Assembly: GCF_014650915.1 (NCBI RefSeq) | Contig: NZ_BMVW01000023.1 | Span: 1-64,000, forward strand | Direction of reading: 5' to 3' | Length of the DNA: 64,000 nucleotides | DNA from: Streptomyces poonensis | GTDB lineage: Bacteria; Actinomycetota; Actinomycetes; Streptomycetales; Streptomycetaceae | Shown: one piece after another, positions 26,161 to 34,843 of the stretch | Layout of the letters: each line of letters begins with the position of its first letter | How positions within the stretch are numbered: the stretch's first letter is position 1 | Made by a program: the position numbers and the translations under genes | Notes under the pieces: model-generated | What the model saw: the letters and a program-made list of their open reading frames with translations, nothing else | Told to the model about the DNA's origin: nothing | The model's database searches: none

Positions 26161-27795
26161 TCAGCCCTTCAGCTGCTCGTACGCCGGCAGCGTCAGGAAG
26201 TCCGCGTAGTCCTCGTCGAGGGAGACCTTGAGCAGCAGGTCGTGGGCCTGCTGCCAGTTGCCGGCCGCGAAGGCCTCGTCGCCGAGTTCGGCGCGGATGG
26301 CGGCGAGCTCCTCGGCGGCCACCTTGCGGGCGAGCTCGGGGGTGGCCTTCACGGTCTCCCCGGCGTGCTCGAACTCGACGCCCGCGTTGATCCACTGCCA
26401 GATCTGGGAGCGGGAGATCTCGGCGGTCGCCGCGTCCTCCATCAGGTTGAAGATGGCGACGGCGCCGAGGCCGCGCAGCCAGGCCTCGATGTAGCGGATG
26501 CCGACCTGCACGGCGTTGACGAGGCCCGCGTACGTGGGCCTGGCGTCCAGGGAGTCGATCGCGATCAGGTCGGCGGCCTTGACGTCGACGTCCTCGCGGA
26601 GGCGGTCCTTCTGGTTGGGCTTGTCGCCCAGCACCTTGTCGAAGGACTCCATGGCGATCGGGACCAGGTCGGGGTGGGCGACCCAGGAGCCGTCGAAGCC
26701 GTCCCCGGCCTCGCGGTCCTTGTCGGCGCGGACCTTCTCGAAGGCGACCTTGTTGACCTCGGCGTCGCGCCGGGACGGGATGAAGGCCGCCATGCCGCCG
26801 ATCGCGTGCGCGCCGCGCTTGTGGCAGGTGCGGACGAGGAGTTCGGTGTACGCGCGCATGAACGGGGCCGTCATCGTGACCGCGTTGCGGTCCGGGAGGA
26901 CGAACTTCGCCCCGCCGTCACGGAAGTTCTTGACGATGGAGAAGAGGTAGTCCCAACGGCCCGCGTTCAGGCCGGAGGCGTGGTCGCGGAGCTCGTAGAG
27001 GATCTCCTCCATCTCGTACGCGGCCGTGATCGTCTCGATGAGGACGGTGGCGCGGACGGTGCCCTGCGGGATGCCGAGCTGGTCCTGCGCGAAGACGAAC
27101 ACGTCGTTCCAGAGGCGGGCCTCCAGGTGCGACTCCGTCTTCGGGAGGTAGAAGTACGGGCCCTTGCCGAGGTCGAGCAGGCGCTGGGCGTTGTGGAAGA
27201 AGTACAGGCCGAAGTCGACGAGGGCGCCCGGGACGGCACGGCCGTCGGCGTCGACGAGGTGGCGCTCGTCCAGGTGCCAGCCGCGGGGGCGCATGACGAC
27301 CGTGGCGAGCTCCTCGTTCGGGCGCAGGGCGTACGACTTGCCGGTGCGCTCGTCGGTGAAGTCGATGTTCCGGGTGTACGCGTCGGACAGGCTGAGCTGG
27401 CCGAGGACGACGTTCTCCCAGGTGGGCGCGGAGGCGTCCTCGAAGTCGGCGAGCCACACCTTCGCGCCCGAGTTGAGGGCGTTGATGGTCATCTTGCGGT
27501 CGGTGGGGCCGGTGATCTCCACCCGGCGGTCGTTCAGGGCCGCGGGGGCCGGGGCCACCTTCCAGGAGTCGTCCGCGCGGATCGACGCGGTCTCGGGGAG
27601 GAAGTCGAGCGTGGAGGTGCGGGCGATCTCGGCGCGGCGCTCCGCGCGGCGGGCGAGGAGCTCGTCACGCCGGGGCGTGAACAGCCGGTGCAGCTCGGCC
27701 ACGAAGGCGAGGGCGGCGTCGGTGAGGACCTCCTCCTGCCGGGGCAGGGGCTCGGCGTCGACGATGGCCAGCGGGGACGGCGCTGGTGCGGACAT
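26161..27795 (-). CDS. aceB: Malate synthase A
   Basis: This enzyme condenses glyoxylate with acetyl-CoA to give malate. The 544 residues match the length of malate synthase A. Conserved stretches seen include WLADFEDA near residue 121, VMRPRGWH near 165, a long PKTESHLEARLWNDVF region near 218 (acidic metal ligands) and GLNAGRWDYLFS near 280. Its promoter carries a TTCAA-N7-TTGAT element also found before allantoinase, and allantoin breakdown yields glyoxylate, so this copy probably serves purine nitrogen use. It is the homologue, from memory, of SCO6243. Confidence 0.95.
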   Translation of the reverse strand: MSAPAPSPLAIVDAEPLPRQEEVLTDAALAFVAELHRLFTPRRDELLARRAERRAEIARTSTLDFLPETASIRADDSWKVAPAPAALNDRRVEITGPTDRKMTINALNSGAKVWLADFEDASAPTWENVVLGQLSLSDAYTRNIDFTDERTGKSYALRPNEELATVVMRPRGWHLDERHLVDADGRAVPGALVDFGLYFFHNAQRLLDLGKGPYFYLPKTESHLEARLWNDVFVFAQDQLGIPQGTVRATVLIETITAAYEMEEILYELRDHASGLNAGRWDYLFSIVKNFRDGGAKFVLPDRNAVTMTAPFMRAYTELLVRTCHKRGAHAIGGMAAFIPSRRDAEVNKVAFEKVRADKDREAGDGFDGSWVAHPDLVPIAMESFDKVLGDKPNQKDRLREDVDVKAADLIAIDSLDARPTYAGLVNAVQVGIRYIEAWLRGLGAVAIFNLMEDAATAEISRSQIWQWINAGVEFEHAGETVKATPELARKVAAEELAAIRAELGDEAFAAGNWQQAHDLLLKVSLDEDYADFLTLPAYEQLKG

Positions 27796-27933
27796 GAGCT
27801 GTCACTTCCTTCAGCGAGCGTGCTTCAGCGAGCGTGGCACCCGGTGCCAGTCTTCCCGGGTATGGAGAGGAAACGCCCCCGCAGGGGACGGGGCGCTTCT
27901 GATCAGTGGATAGTAGTTTCCTCATGGTGGAAG

Positions 27934-27950
27934 TTCAATGATTTGTTGAT
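27934..27950. promoter_or_regulatory. Candidate IclR/AllR operator before malate synthase (TTCAA-N7-TTGAT)
   Basis: TTCAA (27934-27938) and TTGAT (27946-27950) are spaced by seven bases, the same spacing as in the perfect element before allantoinase at 30330. It lies about 140 bases upstream of the aceB start in an AT-rich patch. One arm has a single mismatch from symmetry. Confidence 0.5.
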
Positions 27951-27990
27951 GTCGAGATTCTCCGGTTCGAGCCAAGTTGGCGCGCGGTGC

Positions 27991-28713
27991 CTACTCGAGA
28001 TGGACCAGATCTCCCTCCGTGTCGATGTCGTACGGCCGCGCCACGTCACCGCACTCCACGAGAACCACCTCGTCCGCGCGGGCCGCCAGATAGCCGCGTG
28101 CCCCCCGGTCCCCGGTCGCCGCCGCGGCGACGCCCGCCCAGTGCGCGGCGCCGAACAGCACCGGGTGGCCCCGCTCACCGCCGTACGCGGCCGCCACGAG
28201 CGAGTCGGGCGACCGGTACGCGGACCGTACGCGCGCCACCGCCTCCGCCCCGATCCCCGGCTGGTCCACCAGCATCACCAGTGCCGCACGGGCACCCGTA
28301 TCCGCCAGTGAGGCCAGGCCGGCCCGCAGGGAGGACCCCATGCCCCGCGCCCACTCCGGGTTGTCCACGAGCACACAGCCGGGCAGCTCCGCACGCGCGC
28401 GTACGGTCTCCGCCCGCGCGCCCAGGACCACGTGCACCCGTGCGCAGCCGCCCTCGCGCAGCACCGCGACCGCGTGCTCGACGAGGGGGCGCCCCCGGTG
28501 GGTCAGCAGGGCCTTGGGACGGCCCCCGAGGCGCCGCCCGCCACCGGCGGCCAGCAGCAGGCCGACCACCTCGTCGTCGGTCTGGATCCGGTTCTGGGTC
28601 CCATGCTGGGTCCTGTTCCGGTTCTCGTCCTGGTTCCTGTTCCGGTTCCCGTCCTGGTTCCCGTTCGGGCTCTCGTCCCGGTTCCCGTAGGTGTCCGTCA
28701 TGCTCCCCTGCAT
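27991..28713 (-). CDS. MobA-like nucleotidyltransferase (molybdenum cofactor type)
   Basis: The protein has the NTP-transferase signature LLLAAGGGRRLGGRPK near residue 48, the DNPEWARGMGSSLRAG substrate loop and LVMLVDQPG with the metal-binding Asp. It fits MocA/MobA-like cytidylyl or guanylyl transferases that finish molybdopterin cofactors, for example for xanthine dehydrogenase. That would suit a purine and allantoin breakdown region. The first 40 or so residues are a low-complexity Asn/Arg/Gln/Asp run encoded by degenerate 6-bp repeats, which makes the start uncertain: ATG 28713 and ATG 28701 are both possible, and neither has a well-spaced ribosome binding site. Confidence 0.75.
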   Translation of the reverse strand: MQGSMTDTYGNRDESPNGNQDGNRNRNQDENRNRTQHGTQNRIQTDDEVVGLLLAAGGGRRLGGRPKALLTHRGRPLVEHAVAVLREGGCARVHVVLGARAETVRARAELPGCVLVDNPEWARGMGSSLRAGLASLADTGARAALVMLVDQPGIGAEAVARVRSAYRSPDSLVAAAYGGERGHPVLFGAAHWAGVAAAATGDRGARGYLAARADEVVLVECGDVARPYDIDTEGDLVHLE

Positions 28714-28966
28714 ACCCGACGCATACCCGACCCGGGGTGAGCGTGCCGTGCGTCCCGCGGCGGGCCGTACGGCAACCGGTGGGATTCCGGGGGCGCGTGG
28801 GGGCTTGCGGGGGGCTGGAATTCGGCCCGCGAGGTGGCGCGGGCGGCGCCGGTGGCGTTTACTGGCCCGCATCCCTGACAGCCCGGCCGGTATGCGGGAA
28901 CCGCCGGGCTCCGTACGAAGACGTTACGAAGGCGTATCGCGCACTGGCGTGCGAGGGGGGAGAGCT

Positions 28967-29284
28967 GTGTTGCGGAGCTTGGGGCAGAGGCCGGTGACCG
29001 GCAGCGGCGAGGACCCGAGGGTGGCCGGACTGCGGTCGGCCGTCTCCCGGTTACGCCGTGAACTCGCTGTACTGCCCGCCGATTTCCCCGACCGCTCCAT
29101 AGCCGAGGACGAACTCGCCGCGCTCGCGGCCATGACCATGGCCGGGATCCCCGAGGTGTCCCGGCTGCACCGCTCCCTGCTCCTGGTGGCCGGGGCCATC
29201 GGCTCGGTCAGCGCCCTCACGAGAAGCCTCGCCGATGTGCGCAGAGCGGTGGAGCTGTTCGGGGAGTCGGCACCGCGACGCTGA
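28967..29284 (+). CDS. Small actinobacterial protein of the DUF5955 type
   Basis: This is a 105-residue, mostly helical protein with no signal or membrane segment. I recognise it as a short family widespread in Streptomyces (DUF5955), without known function. GTG 28967 has GAGGGGGGAGAG just upstream, the best ribosome binding site in the area; the frame upstream of it is not supported by codon bias. It stands alone between the divergent nucleotidyltransferase gene and the convergent IclR gene. Confidence 0.7.
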   Translation: MLRSLGQRPVTGSGEDPRVAGLRSAVSRLRRELAVLPADFPDRSIAEDELAALAAMTMAGIPEVSRLHRSLLLVAGAIGSVSALTRSLADVRRAVELFGESAPRR

Positions 29285-29329
29285 GCCGTTGTGACGGCCG
29301 GGGGTGCCGCTCAGGCCGGTGGCCGCCGC

Positions 29330-30127
29330 TCAGGCCCCGGCGCCCGAACTCGCCAGCGCCTGCGACAGTTCCGCCGCGACCTGCTGGAGCACCGGCACGA
29401 TGCGCTCCGTCGCCTCCTCCGTCACCCGGCCCGCGGGACCGGAGATGGAGATCGCGGCCGCGGTGGGGGAGCCGGGCACGGGAACGGCGAGGCACCGCAC
29501 CCCGATCTCCTGCTCGTTGTCGTCCACGGCGTACCCGAGCCGGCGTACGTCCTCCAGGGCGGCCAGGAAGCCGTCGGGTGTCGTGATCGTCTTCTCCGTG
29601 GCGGCGGGCATGCCGGTGCGGCCGAGCAGGGCGCGCACCTCCTCCGGCGGGAAGTCCGCGAGCAGTGCCTTGCCGACGCCCGTGGAGTGCGGCAGCACCC
29701 GGCGGCCCACCTCGGTGAACATCCGCATCGAGTGCTTGGACGGCACCTGCGCCACGTACACGATCTCGTCACCGTCGAGCAGCGCCATGTTCGCGGTCTC
29801 GCCGGTCTCCTCGACCAGCCGGGCGAGGTAGGGGCGGGCCCAGGTGCCCAGCAGCCGGGACGCGGACTCGCCGAGGCGGATGAGGCGGGGGCCGAGGGCG
29901 TACCGTCGGTTGGGCTGCTGGCGTACGTAACCGCAGGCCACGAGGGTGCGCATCAGTCGGTGGATGGTGGGGAGCGGCAGCCCGCTGCTGGCCGAGAGCT
30001 CGCTCAGACCGACCTCGCCGCCGGCGTCCGCCATGCGCTCCAGCAGGTCGAAGGCGCGCTCCAGTGACTGGACGCCACCGCTGGCGGTGGACGGCTTGTC
30101 GGTGGTGCTGGCGCTGGACGTCGGCAC
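29330..30127 (-). CDS. allR: IclR family regulator of allantoin use
   Basis: This is a 265-residue IclR-type regulator: N-terminal winged helix (about 18-80, with SLERAFDLLE and LPTIHRLMRTL) and a C-terminal effector domain (about 90-262). It is divergent from allantoinase and allantoicase, as in S. coelicolor, where I recall the homologue AllR represses the allantoin genes and also malate synthase. GTG 30127 is chosen because AAAGGAA stands eight bases upstream; the longer frame to TTG 30154 lacks a site. The inverted repeat at 30217 and the TTCAAC/GTTGAA element at 30330 are candidate operators. Confidence 0.88.
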   Translation of the reverse strand: MPTSSASTTDKPSTASGGVQSLERAFDLLERMADAGGEVGLSELSASSGLPLPTIHRLMRTLVACGYVRQQPNRRYALGPRLIRLGESASRLLGTWARPYLARLVEETGETANMALLDGDEIVYVAQVPSKHSMRMFTEVGRRVLPHSTGVGKALLADFPPEEVRALLGRTGMPAATEKTITTPDGFLAALEDVRRLGYAVDDNEQEIGVRCLAVPVPGSPTAAAISISGPAGRVTEEATERIVPVLQQVAAELSQALASSGAGA

Positions 30128-30216
30128 GGCGCGTTCCTTTCGGCTGGCAGGCAAGGCAGCAGCCTACCGCCGAGCCGGTCGCCGCCCTGCTGGTGCGAAG
30201 CTACGTTCTGCTTGCT

Positions 30217-30230
30217 GGAATGTTAATTCC
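30217..30230. promoter_or_regulatory. Inverted repeat GGAAT-GTTA-ATTCC before the IclR gene
   Basis: This small palindrome lies about 90 bases upstream of the IclR gene start in the AT-rich divergent promoter region. It differs from the TTCAAC/GTTGAA element, so it may serve autoregulation or another factor. The evidence is symmetry and position only. Confidence 0.3.
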
Positions 30231-30329
30231 GCTTTGTGAAAACGTACAGAGGGGGCGATCGGGGTGCACAGCGGGCGAGGTGGCTCTTGACGGGTGGCGG
30301 AGGGGAGTGAAGACTCCGTTCGGCGGAGA

Positions 30330-30346
30330 TTCAACAGAACGTTGAA
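30330..30346. promoter_or_regulatory. Candidate AllR operator before allantoinase (TTCAAC-N5-GTTGAA)
   Basis: A perfect 6-bp inverted repeat, TTCAAC (30330-30335) and GTTGAA (30341-30346), ends 34 bases before the allantoinase start. The position, overlapping the likely transcription start, suits repression. The related element at 27934 before malate synthase has the same arm spacing. Confidence 0.6.
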
Positions 30347-30380
30347 ATCCGGTGGTGGACGGTGGGAGAGAGGGGTCCGC

Positions 30381-31754
30381 GTGTCCGTGTCCATACCCGT
30401 GCCCGACGACGGATCGGCCGGAGCCGAACTGGTGCTGCGTTCGACGCGCGTCGTCACCCCCGAAGGGATGCGCGCCGCCTCCGTCGCGGTCTCCGGGGGC
30501 CGGATCGCGGCCGTACTGCCGTACGACGCCGACGTACCCGCCGGGGCCCGGCTGGAGGACTTCGGCGACGACGTCCTGCTGCCCGGCCTCGTCGACACCC
30601 ACGTGCACGTCAACGACCCGGGCCGCACCGAGTGGGAGGGCTTCTGGACCGCCACGCGCGCCGCGGCGGCCGGGGGCATCACCACCCTCGTCGACATGCC
30701 CCTCAACTCCCTGCCGCCGACCACCACGGTCGGCCACCTGCGGACGAAGCAGGCGGTGGCCGAGGCCAAGGCCCACGTCGACGTGGGCTTCTGGGGCGGC
30801 GCGCTGCCGGACAACGTCAAGGACCTGCGGCCGCTGCACGACGCGGGCGTCTTCGGCTTCAAGGCGTTCCTGTCGCCGTCGGGGGTGGACGAGTTCCCCG
30901 AGCTGGACCGGGAGCGACTCGCCCGCTCCATGGGCGAGATCGCCTCCTTCGGCGGGCTGCTGATCGTCCACGCCGAGGACCCGCACCACCTCGCCGCGGC
31001 CCCGCAGCAGGGCGGCCCCCGGTACGCCGACTTCCTCGCCTCGCGTCCGCGCGACGCCGAGGACACGGCCATCGCCCACCTCATCGCGGAGGCCCGGCGG
31101 CTGGACGCCCGTGTGCACGTCCTGCACCTGTCGTCCAGCGACGCGCTGCCGCTGATCGCCGAGGCCCGGCGCGCGGGCGTGCGCCTCACCGTCGAGACCT
31201 GCCCGCACTACCTCACGCTGACCGCGGAGGAAGTACCGGACGGGGCGAGCGAGTTCAAGTGCTGCCCGCCGATCCGTGAGGCCGCGAACCAGGACCTGCT
31301 GTGGCAGGCGCTGGCCGACGGCACCATCGACTGCGTGGTCACCGACCACTCGCCGTCCACGGCGGACCTGAAGACCGACGACTTCGCGACCGCGTGGGGC
31401 GGCATCTCCGGACTCCAGCTCAGCCTGCCGGCGGTCTGGACGGAGGCCCGCGGGCGGGGGCACGGTCTGGAGGACGTGGTGCGCTGGATGTCGTCGCGTA
31501 CGGCGGAGCTCGTCGGCCTCGATGACCGCAAGGGCGCCATCGAGGCCGGCCGCGACGCCGACTTCGCCGTGCTCGCCCCCGACGAGACGTTCACCGTCGA
31601 CCCGGCCGCCCTCCAGCACCGCAACCGTGTCACCGCGTACGCGGGCCGGACCCTGTACGGCGTCGTGAAGTCCACCTGGCTGCGCGGCGAACGCATCGTC
31701 GCGGACGGTGAGTTCACCGAACCGAAGGGGGCGCTGCTCACCAGGACCGTCTGA
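30381..31754 (+). CDS. allB: Allantoinase
   Basis: This enzyme hydrolyses allantoin to allantoate. It is a cyclic amidohydrolase, 457 residues. Metal site residues seen: HVHVND near residue 74 (HxH), the Lys in GFKAFLS near 162 that becomes carbamylated, His in IVHAED near 200, His in VLHLSS near 257 and Asp in VTDHSPS near 330. GTG 30381 follows GGGAGAGAGGGG. It is the first gene of a two-gene allantoin unit with allantoicase and is opposed by the IclR gene. Confidence 0.95.
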   Translation: MSVSIPVPDDGSAGAELVLRSTRVVTPEGMRAASVAVSGGRIAAVLPYDADVPAGARLEDFGDDVLLPGLVDTHVHVNDPGRTEWEGFWTATRAAAAGGITTLVDMPLNSLPPTTTVGHLRTKQAVAEAKAHVDVGFWGGALPDNVKDLRPLHDAGVFGFKAFLSPSGVDEFPELDRERLARSMGEIASFGGLLIVHAEDPHHLAAAPQQGGPRYADFLASRPRDAEDTAIAHLIAEARRLDARVHVLHLSSSDALPLIAEARRAGVRLTVETCPHYLTLTAEEVPDGASEFKCCPPIREAANQDLLWQALADGTIDCVVTDHSPSTADLKTDDFATAWGGISGLQLSLPAVWTEARGRGHGLEDVVRWMSSRTAELVGLDDRKGAIEAGRDADFAVLAPDETFTVDPAALQHRNRVTAYAGRTLYGVVKSTWLRGERIVADGEFTEPKGALLTRTV

Positions 31755-31853
31755 TCCTCACCAGGACTGTCCGATCCTCACCAGGACTCCGTGATCCGTT
31801 CCCGCGACACGAGCGACCGACCACCGAAAGACCGAAAGGCGGACCTGATCATC

Positions 31854-32969
31854 GTGACGGTACTTCCCGGCTTCACCGGCGACGCGAACCCTTACGGAGG
31901 CGGCGACCCGTACGCGGACTACCGCACCGCCGACTTCCCCTTCACCCGGTACGCGAACCTCGCCGACCGCCGTCTCGGCGCCGGAGTCGTCGCCGCCAAC
32001 GACGAGTTCTTCGCCCAGCGCGAGAACCTCCTGGTGCCCGAGCGTGCCGAGTTCGACCCCGAGCACTTCGGGCACAAGGGGAAGATCATGGACGGCTGGG
32101 AGACCCGACGGCGCCGGGGCGTCTCCGCCGATCACCCGTGGCCGACGGCCGACGACCACGACTGGGCGATCGTCCGCCTCGGCGCGCCCGGAGTGATCCA
32201 CGGCATCGTCGTCGACACGGCCCACTTCCGCGGCAACTACCCGCAGGCGGTGTCCGTCGAGGGGGTGTCCGTACCCGGCTCGCCGTCGCCCGAGGAGCTC
32301 CTCGCGGACGACGTGAAGTGGACGACGCTCGTCCCGCGCACCCCGGTCGGCGGCCACGCCGCCAACGGCTTCGCCGTCTCCTCGGAGCAGCGCTTCACGC
32401 ACCTGCGCGTCAGCCAGCACCCCGACGGCGGCATCGCGCGTCTGCGGGTGTACGGCGAGGTCGCGCCCGACCCGGCCTGGCTCGGCGCGCTCGGCACCTT
32501 CGACGTGGTCGCCCTGGAGAACGGCGGCCAGGTCGAGGACGCCTCGAACCTGTTCTACTCGCCCGCCACCAACACCATCCAGCCGGGCCGCTCCCGCAAG
32601 ATGGACGACGGCTGGGAGACGCGCCGCCGCCGCGACCAGGGCAACGACTGGATCCGCTACCGGCTGGTGGAACAGTCCGAGATCCGGGCGATCGAGATCG
32701 ACACGGCGTATCTGAAGGGCAACGCGGCGGGCTGGGCGTCGGTGTCGGTCAAGGAGGGTGAGGACGGGGAGTGGCGTGAGGTCCTTCCGCGCACCCGCCT
32801 CCAGCCCGACACCAACCACCGCTTCGTCCTGGACACGCCGGCCGCCGGCACCCACGCCCGCGTCGACATCTACCCGGACGGCGGCATCTCCCGGCTGCGC
32901 CTGCACGGCTCGCTGACGCCGGAGGGTACGGCCCGGCTCGAAGCGCGGTACCGGGAGCTGGGCGGCTGA
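31854..32969 (+). CDS. alc: Allantoicase
   Basis: This enzyme converts allantoate to ureidoglycolate and urea. It is 371 residues with the two tandem allantoicase repeats visible: each half contains KxMDDGWETRRRR-like and DTAHFRGN/DTAYLKGN motifs (about residues 77-125 and 247-290). GTG 31854 is preferred, with AAAGGCGG upstream; GTG 31791 would add 21 residues outside the family domain. It lies about 100 bases after allantoinase and ends at a strong hairpin shared with the convergent SDR gene. Confidence 0.93.
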   Translation: MTVLPGFTGDANPYGGGDPYADYRTADFPFTRYANLADRRLGAGVVAANDEFFAQRENLLVPERAEFDPEHFGHKGKIMDGWETRRRRGVSADHPWPTADDHDWAIVRLGAPGVIHGIVVDTAHFRGNYPQAVSVEGVSVPGSPSPEELLADDVKWTTLVPRTPVGGHAANGFAVSSEQRFTHLRVSQHPDGGIARLRVYGEVAPDPAWLGALGTFDVVALENGGQVEDASNLFYSPATNTIQPGRSRKMDDGWETRRRRDQGNDWIRYRLVEQSEIRAIEIDTAYLKGNAAGWASVSVKEGEDGEWREVLPRTRLQPDTNHRFVLDTPAAGTHARVDIYPDGGISRLRLHGSLTPEGTARLEARYRELGG

Positions 32970-32997
32970 AGCACCGGGAGCTGGGGGGCTGAAGTGC

Positions 32998-33035
32998 CGG
33001 GCGGGGCGCGGTGTTGTGGTCCTGCGCCCCGCCCG
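32998..33035. terminator. Hairpin between convergent allantoicase and SDR genes
   Basis: A perfect 12-bp stem, CGGGCGGGGCGC (32998-33009) with GCGCCCCGCCCG (33024-33035), has a 14-base loop and lies between two stop codons. A bidirectional terminator is the natural reading. Confidence 0.65.
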
Positions 33036-33067
33036 TCTCACCCGTGCCGCCCGCCGGGCGGCGCCCC

Positions 33068-33817
33068 TCAGGCCGCGTGGCCGCCGTCCACCGCGAACTC
33101 CGCCCCGGTGACGTACGCCGCCTCGGCGCCCGCGAGGTACGCGACCATCGACGCCACCTCGTCGGCCGTGCCGAAGCGGCCCGCGGCCGTGAGGGCGGCC
33201 TGGTCCGCGGCGTACGGGCCGTCCGCCGGGTTCATGTCCGTGTCGATCGGGCCCGGATGCACGATGTTGGCGGTGATCCCCCGGTCGCCCAGCTCCCGCG
33301 CCAGCGCCTTCGTCAGGCCGGTCAGCGCCGACTTGCCGGTGGCGTAGAGCGTCCCGCCCGGGCCGGGCACCCGCTGGGTCATGCACGAGCCGATCGTGAT
33401 GATCCGGCCGCCGTGGCCCAGCCGGGCGGCCGCCGCCTGGGAGGCCAGGAACGTCCCGCGGACGTTCACGTGGAGGAGGCGGTCGACGTCCGCCGGGGAC
33501 AGCGTGTCCAGGGGCCCGAGGAGTCCGGCGCCGGCGTTGTTGACCAGGACGTCGAGCCGGCCGAACGCGTCCACGGTGCGGCCCACCGCCCCGGGCGCCT
33601 CCGTGGCGTCCGCGGCGTCCGCGCGCAGCGCGAGCCCGCGCCGCCCCAGTGCCTCGACGCGCCGTACGACGTCCTCGGCCGCGTCCTTGTCCCGTACGTA
33701 CGTGATCGCCACGTCGGCGCCCTCCCGGGCGAGCCGCAGTGCCGTCGCCGCCCCGATACCCCGGCTTCCGCCGGTCACCAGGGCCACCTTGTCCTGCAGA
33801 GGAAGTAGTGAAGTCAT
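33068..33817 (-). CDS. Short-chain dehydrogenase/reductase
   Basis: This is a classical SDR of 249 residues. Seen: the cofactor loop GGSRGIGAA near residue 15, NNAG near 90, the active Ser in ITIGSC near 140 and YATGK near 157. The Arg in the strand-2 end (TYVRDKD) suggests NADPH. The substrate is unknown. ATG 33817 is chosen by fit to the family start; ATG 33826 would add three residues. It is convergent with allantoicase and not in a clear operon. Confidence 0.85.
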   Translation of the reverse strand: MTSLLPLQDKVALVTGGSRGIGAATALRLAREGADVAITYVRDKDAAEDVVRRVEALGRRGLALRADAADATEAPGAVGRTVDAFGRLDVLVNNAGAGLLGPLDTLSPADVDRLLHVNVRGTFLASQAAAARLGHGGRIITIGSCMTQRVPGPGGTLYATGKSALTGLTKALARELGDRGITANIVHPGPIDTDMNPADGPYAADQAALTAAGRFGTADEVASMVAYLAGAEAAYVTGAEFAVDGGHAA

Positions 33818-34021
33818 GCCCCTCATCCCAGCGGTCCGGCACCGTCCGTGCTGGCGGTGAACGGACGACGACCTCGGGCGGATCCGGGCCGGGTGGTCCG
33901 GGTGTCCGGCGAGGGCGGCATCCGGCGAGGGTGAACTCCTCGGAAAGCGCTCGGGACCAGCCCGGGAAGTCAGGGTTGTTGTCATTGACATGCCATGCTC
34001 TACGCGCGTCATCATGAGGTC

Positions 34022-34429
34022 ATGACATTCCCCCCGCGTACCACTCGCTTCGGCGCCACCGCCGCGCTCCTGTCCGCTCTGCTGATCGGCGGCACCGTCA
34101 CCGCCGCCGGCCCGGCGACCGCCGCGAGCACGTCCGCCGCCGCGGTCGGCGACATCTGCTACAGCGACCTTCCGTCCCAGGCGCACGACACCCTCGACCT
34201 GATCGAGTCGGGCGGACCCTTCCCCTACTCGCAGGACGGCGCCGTCTTCCAGAACCGGGAAGGCATCCTGCCCAGCCACTCCACCGGCTACTACCACGAG
34301 TACACGGTGAAGACCCCCGGCTCCGCCACGCGCGGCGCCCGCCGCATCGTCACGGGTCAGGCGTACCAGGAGGACTACTACACCGCGGACCACTACGCGT
34401 CGTTCGACCTGGTCGACCACGGCTGCTGA
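34022..34429 (+). CDS. Secreted guanyl-specific ribonuclease, RNase Sa family
   Basis: This is an extracellular ribonuclease that cuts RNA after guanosine. Residues 1 to about 38 are a Sec signal peptide ending in Ala-rich sequence. The mature part of about 96 residues closely follows RNase Sa: PFPYSQDGAVFQNRE is the guanine-binding region, then YYHEYTV with the catalytic Glu, ARRIV with the catalytic Arg and DHYASF with the catalytic His. Two Cys near the ends of the mature protein would form the single disulfide of the family. No barstar-like inhibitor gene lies adjacent in this window. Confidence 0.93.
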   Translation: MTFPPRTTRFGATAALLSALLIGGTVTAAGPATAASTSAAAVGDICYSDLPSQAHDTLDLIESGGPFPYSQDGAVFQNREGILPSHSTGYYHEYTVKTPGSATRGARRIVTGQAYQEDYYTADHYASFDLVDHGC

Positions 34430-34449
34430 CGCCGCCCGTTCCGCCGCGG

Positions 34450-34653
34450 TCAGCCGGTCCCACGGCTCTCGGCCGCGGCGAACAGGGCGACGGCCAGTAC
34501 GAGCAGCACGACACTCACATAGATCTCGTAGCCGTCGAAGGCGCTCCACCGGTGTACGAAGCCCCAGCGCAGCCGGTCCGTGAGCGCACCGACCAGACCG
34601 CCGAGCCCCTGCACCAGGGCGATGAACCCGAGAAATCCCAGCAACTTCCTCAT
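34450..34653 (-). CDS. Small two-helix membrane protein
   Basis: This 67-residue protein has two hydrophobic segments (about 4-24 and 44-63) joined by a polar loop with WGFVHRWSAFDGYE. It has good codon bias and a typical Streptomyces start (MRKLLGFLGF). I do not recognise a family with known function. It is convergent with the ribonuclease gene, with only 20 bases between stops. Confidence 0.6.
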   Translation of the reverse strand: MRKLLGFLGFIALVQGLGGLVGALTDRLRWGFVHRWSAFDGYEIYVSVVLLVLAVALFAAAESRGTG

Positions 34654-34843
34654 GTCCGAGATCCTCGCCCCGCGGACCCCCCCACGTCATCGGCCGCGGG
34701 GCGAGGTGTGCCCGACGGAAGTCCCCGGTCGTGGCGGAGCCGGTCGTCGAAAGTCTGCACGAGCGCGACTTTGGTCGCCGATCGGTGGTGCGCAGGGGTG
34801 GAGAGGGGGTGCCGGGAGCCGTGCGTGCGTAGATTCGTCGACT

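Noticed and set aside
27955..27985. tRNA T-arm-like stretch (GGTTCGAGCC)
   Set aside because: No acceptor, D or anticodon arm can be drawn around it; the resemblance is chance.
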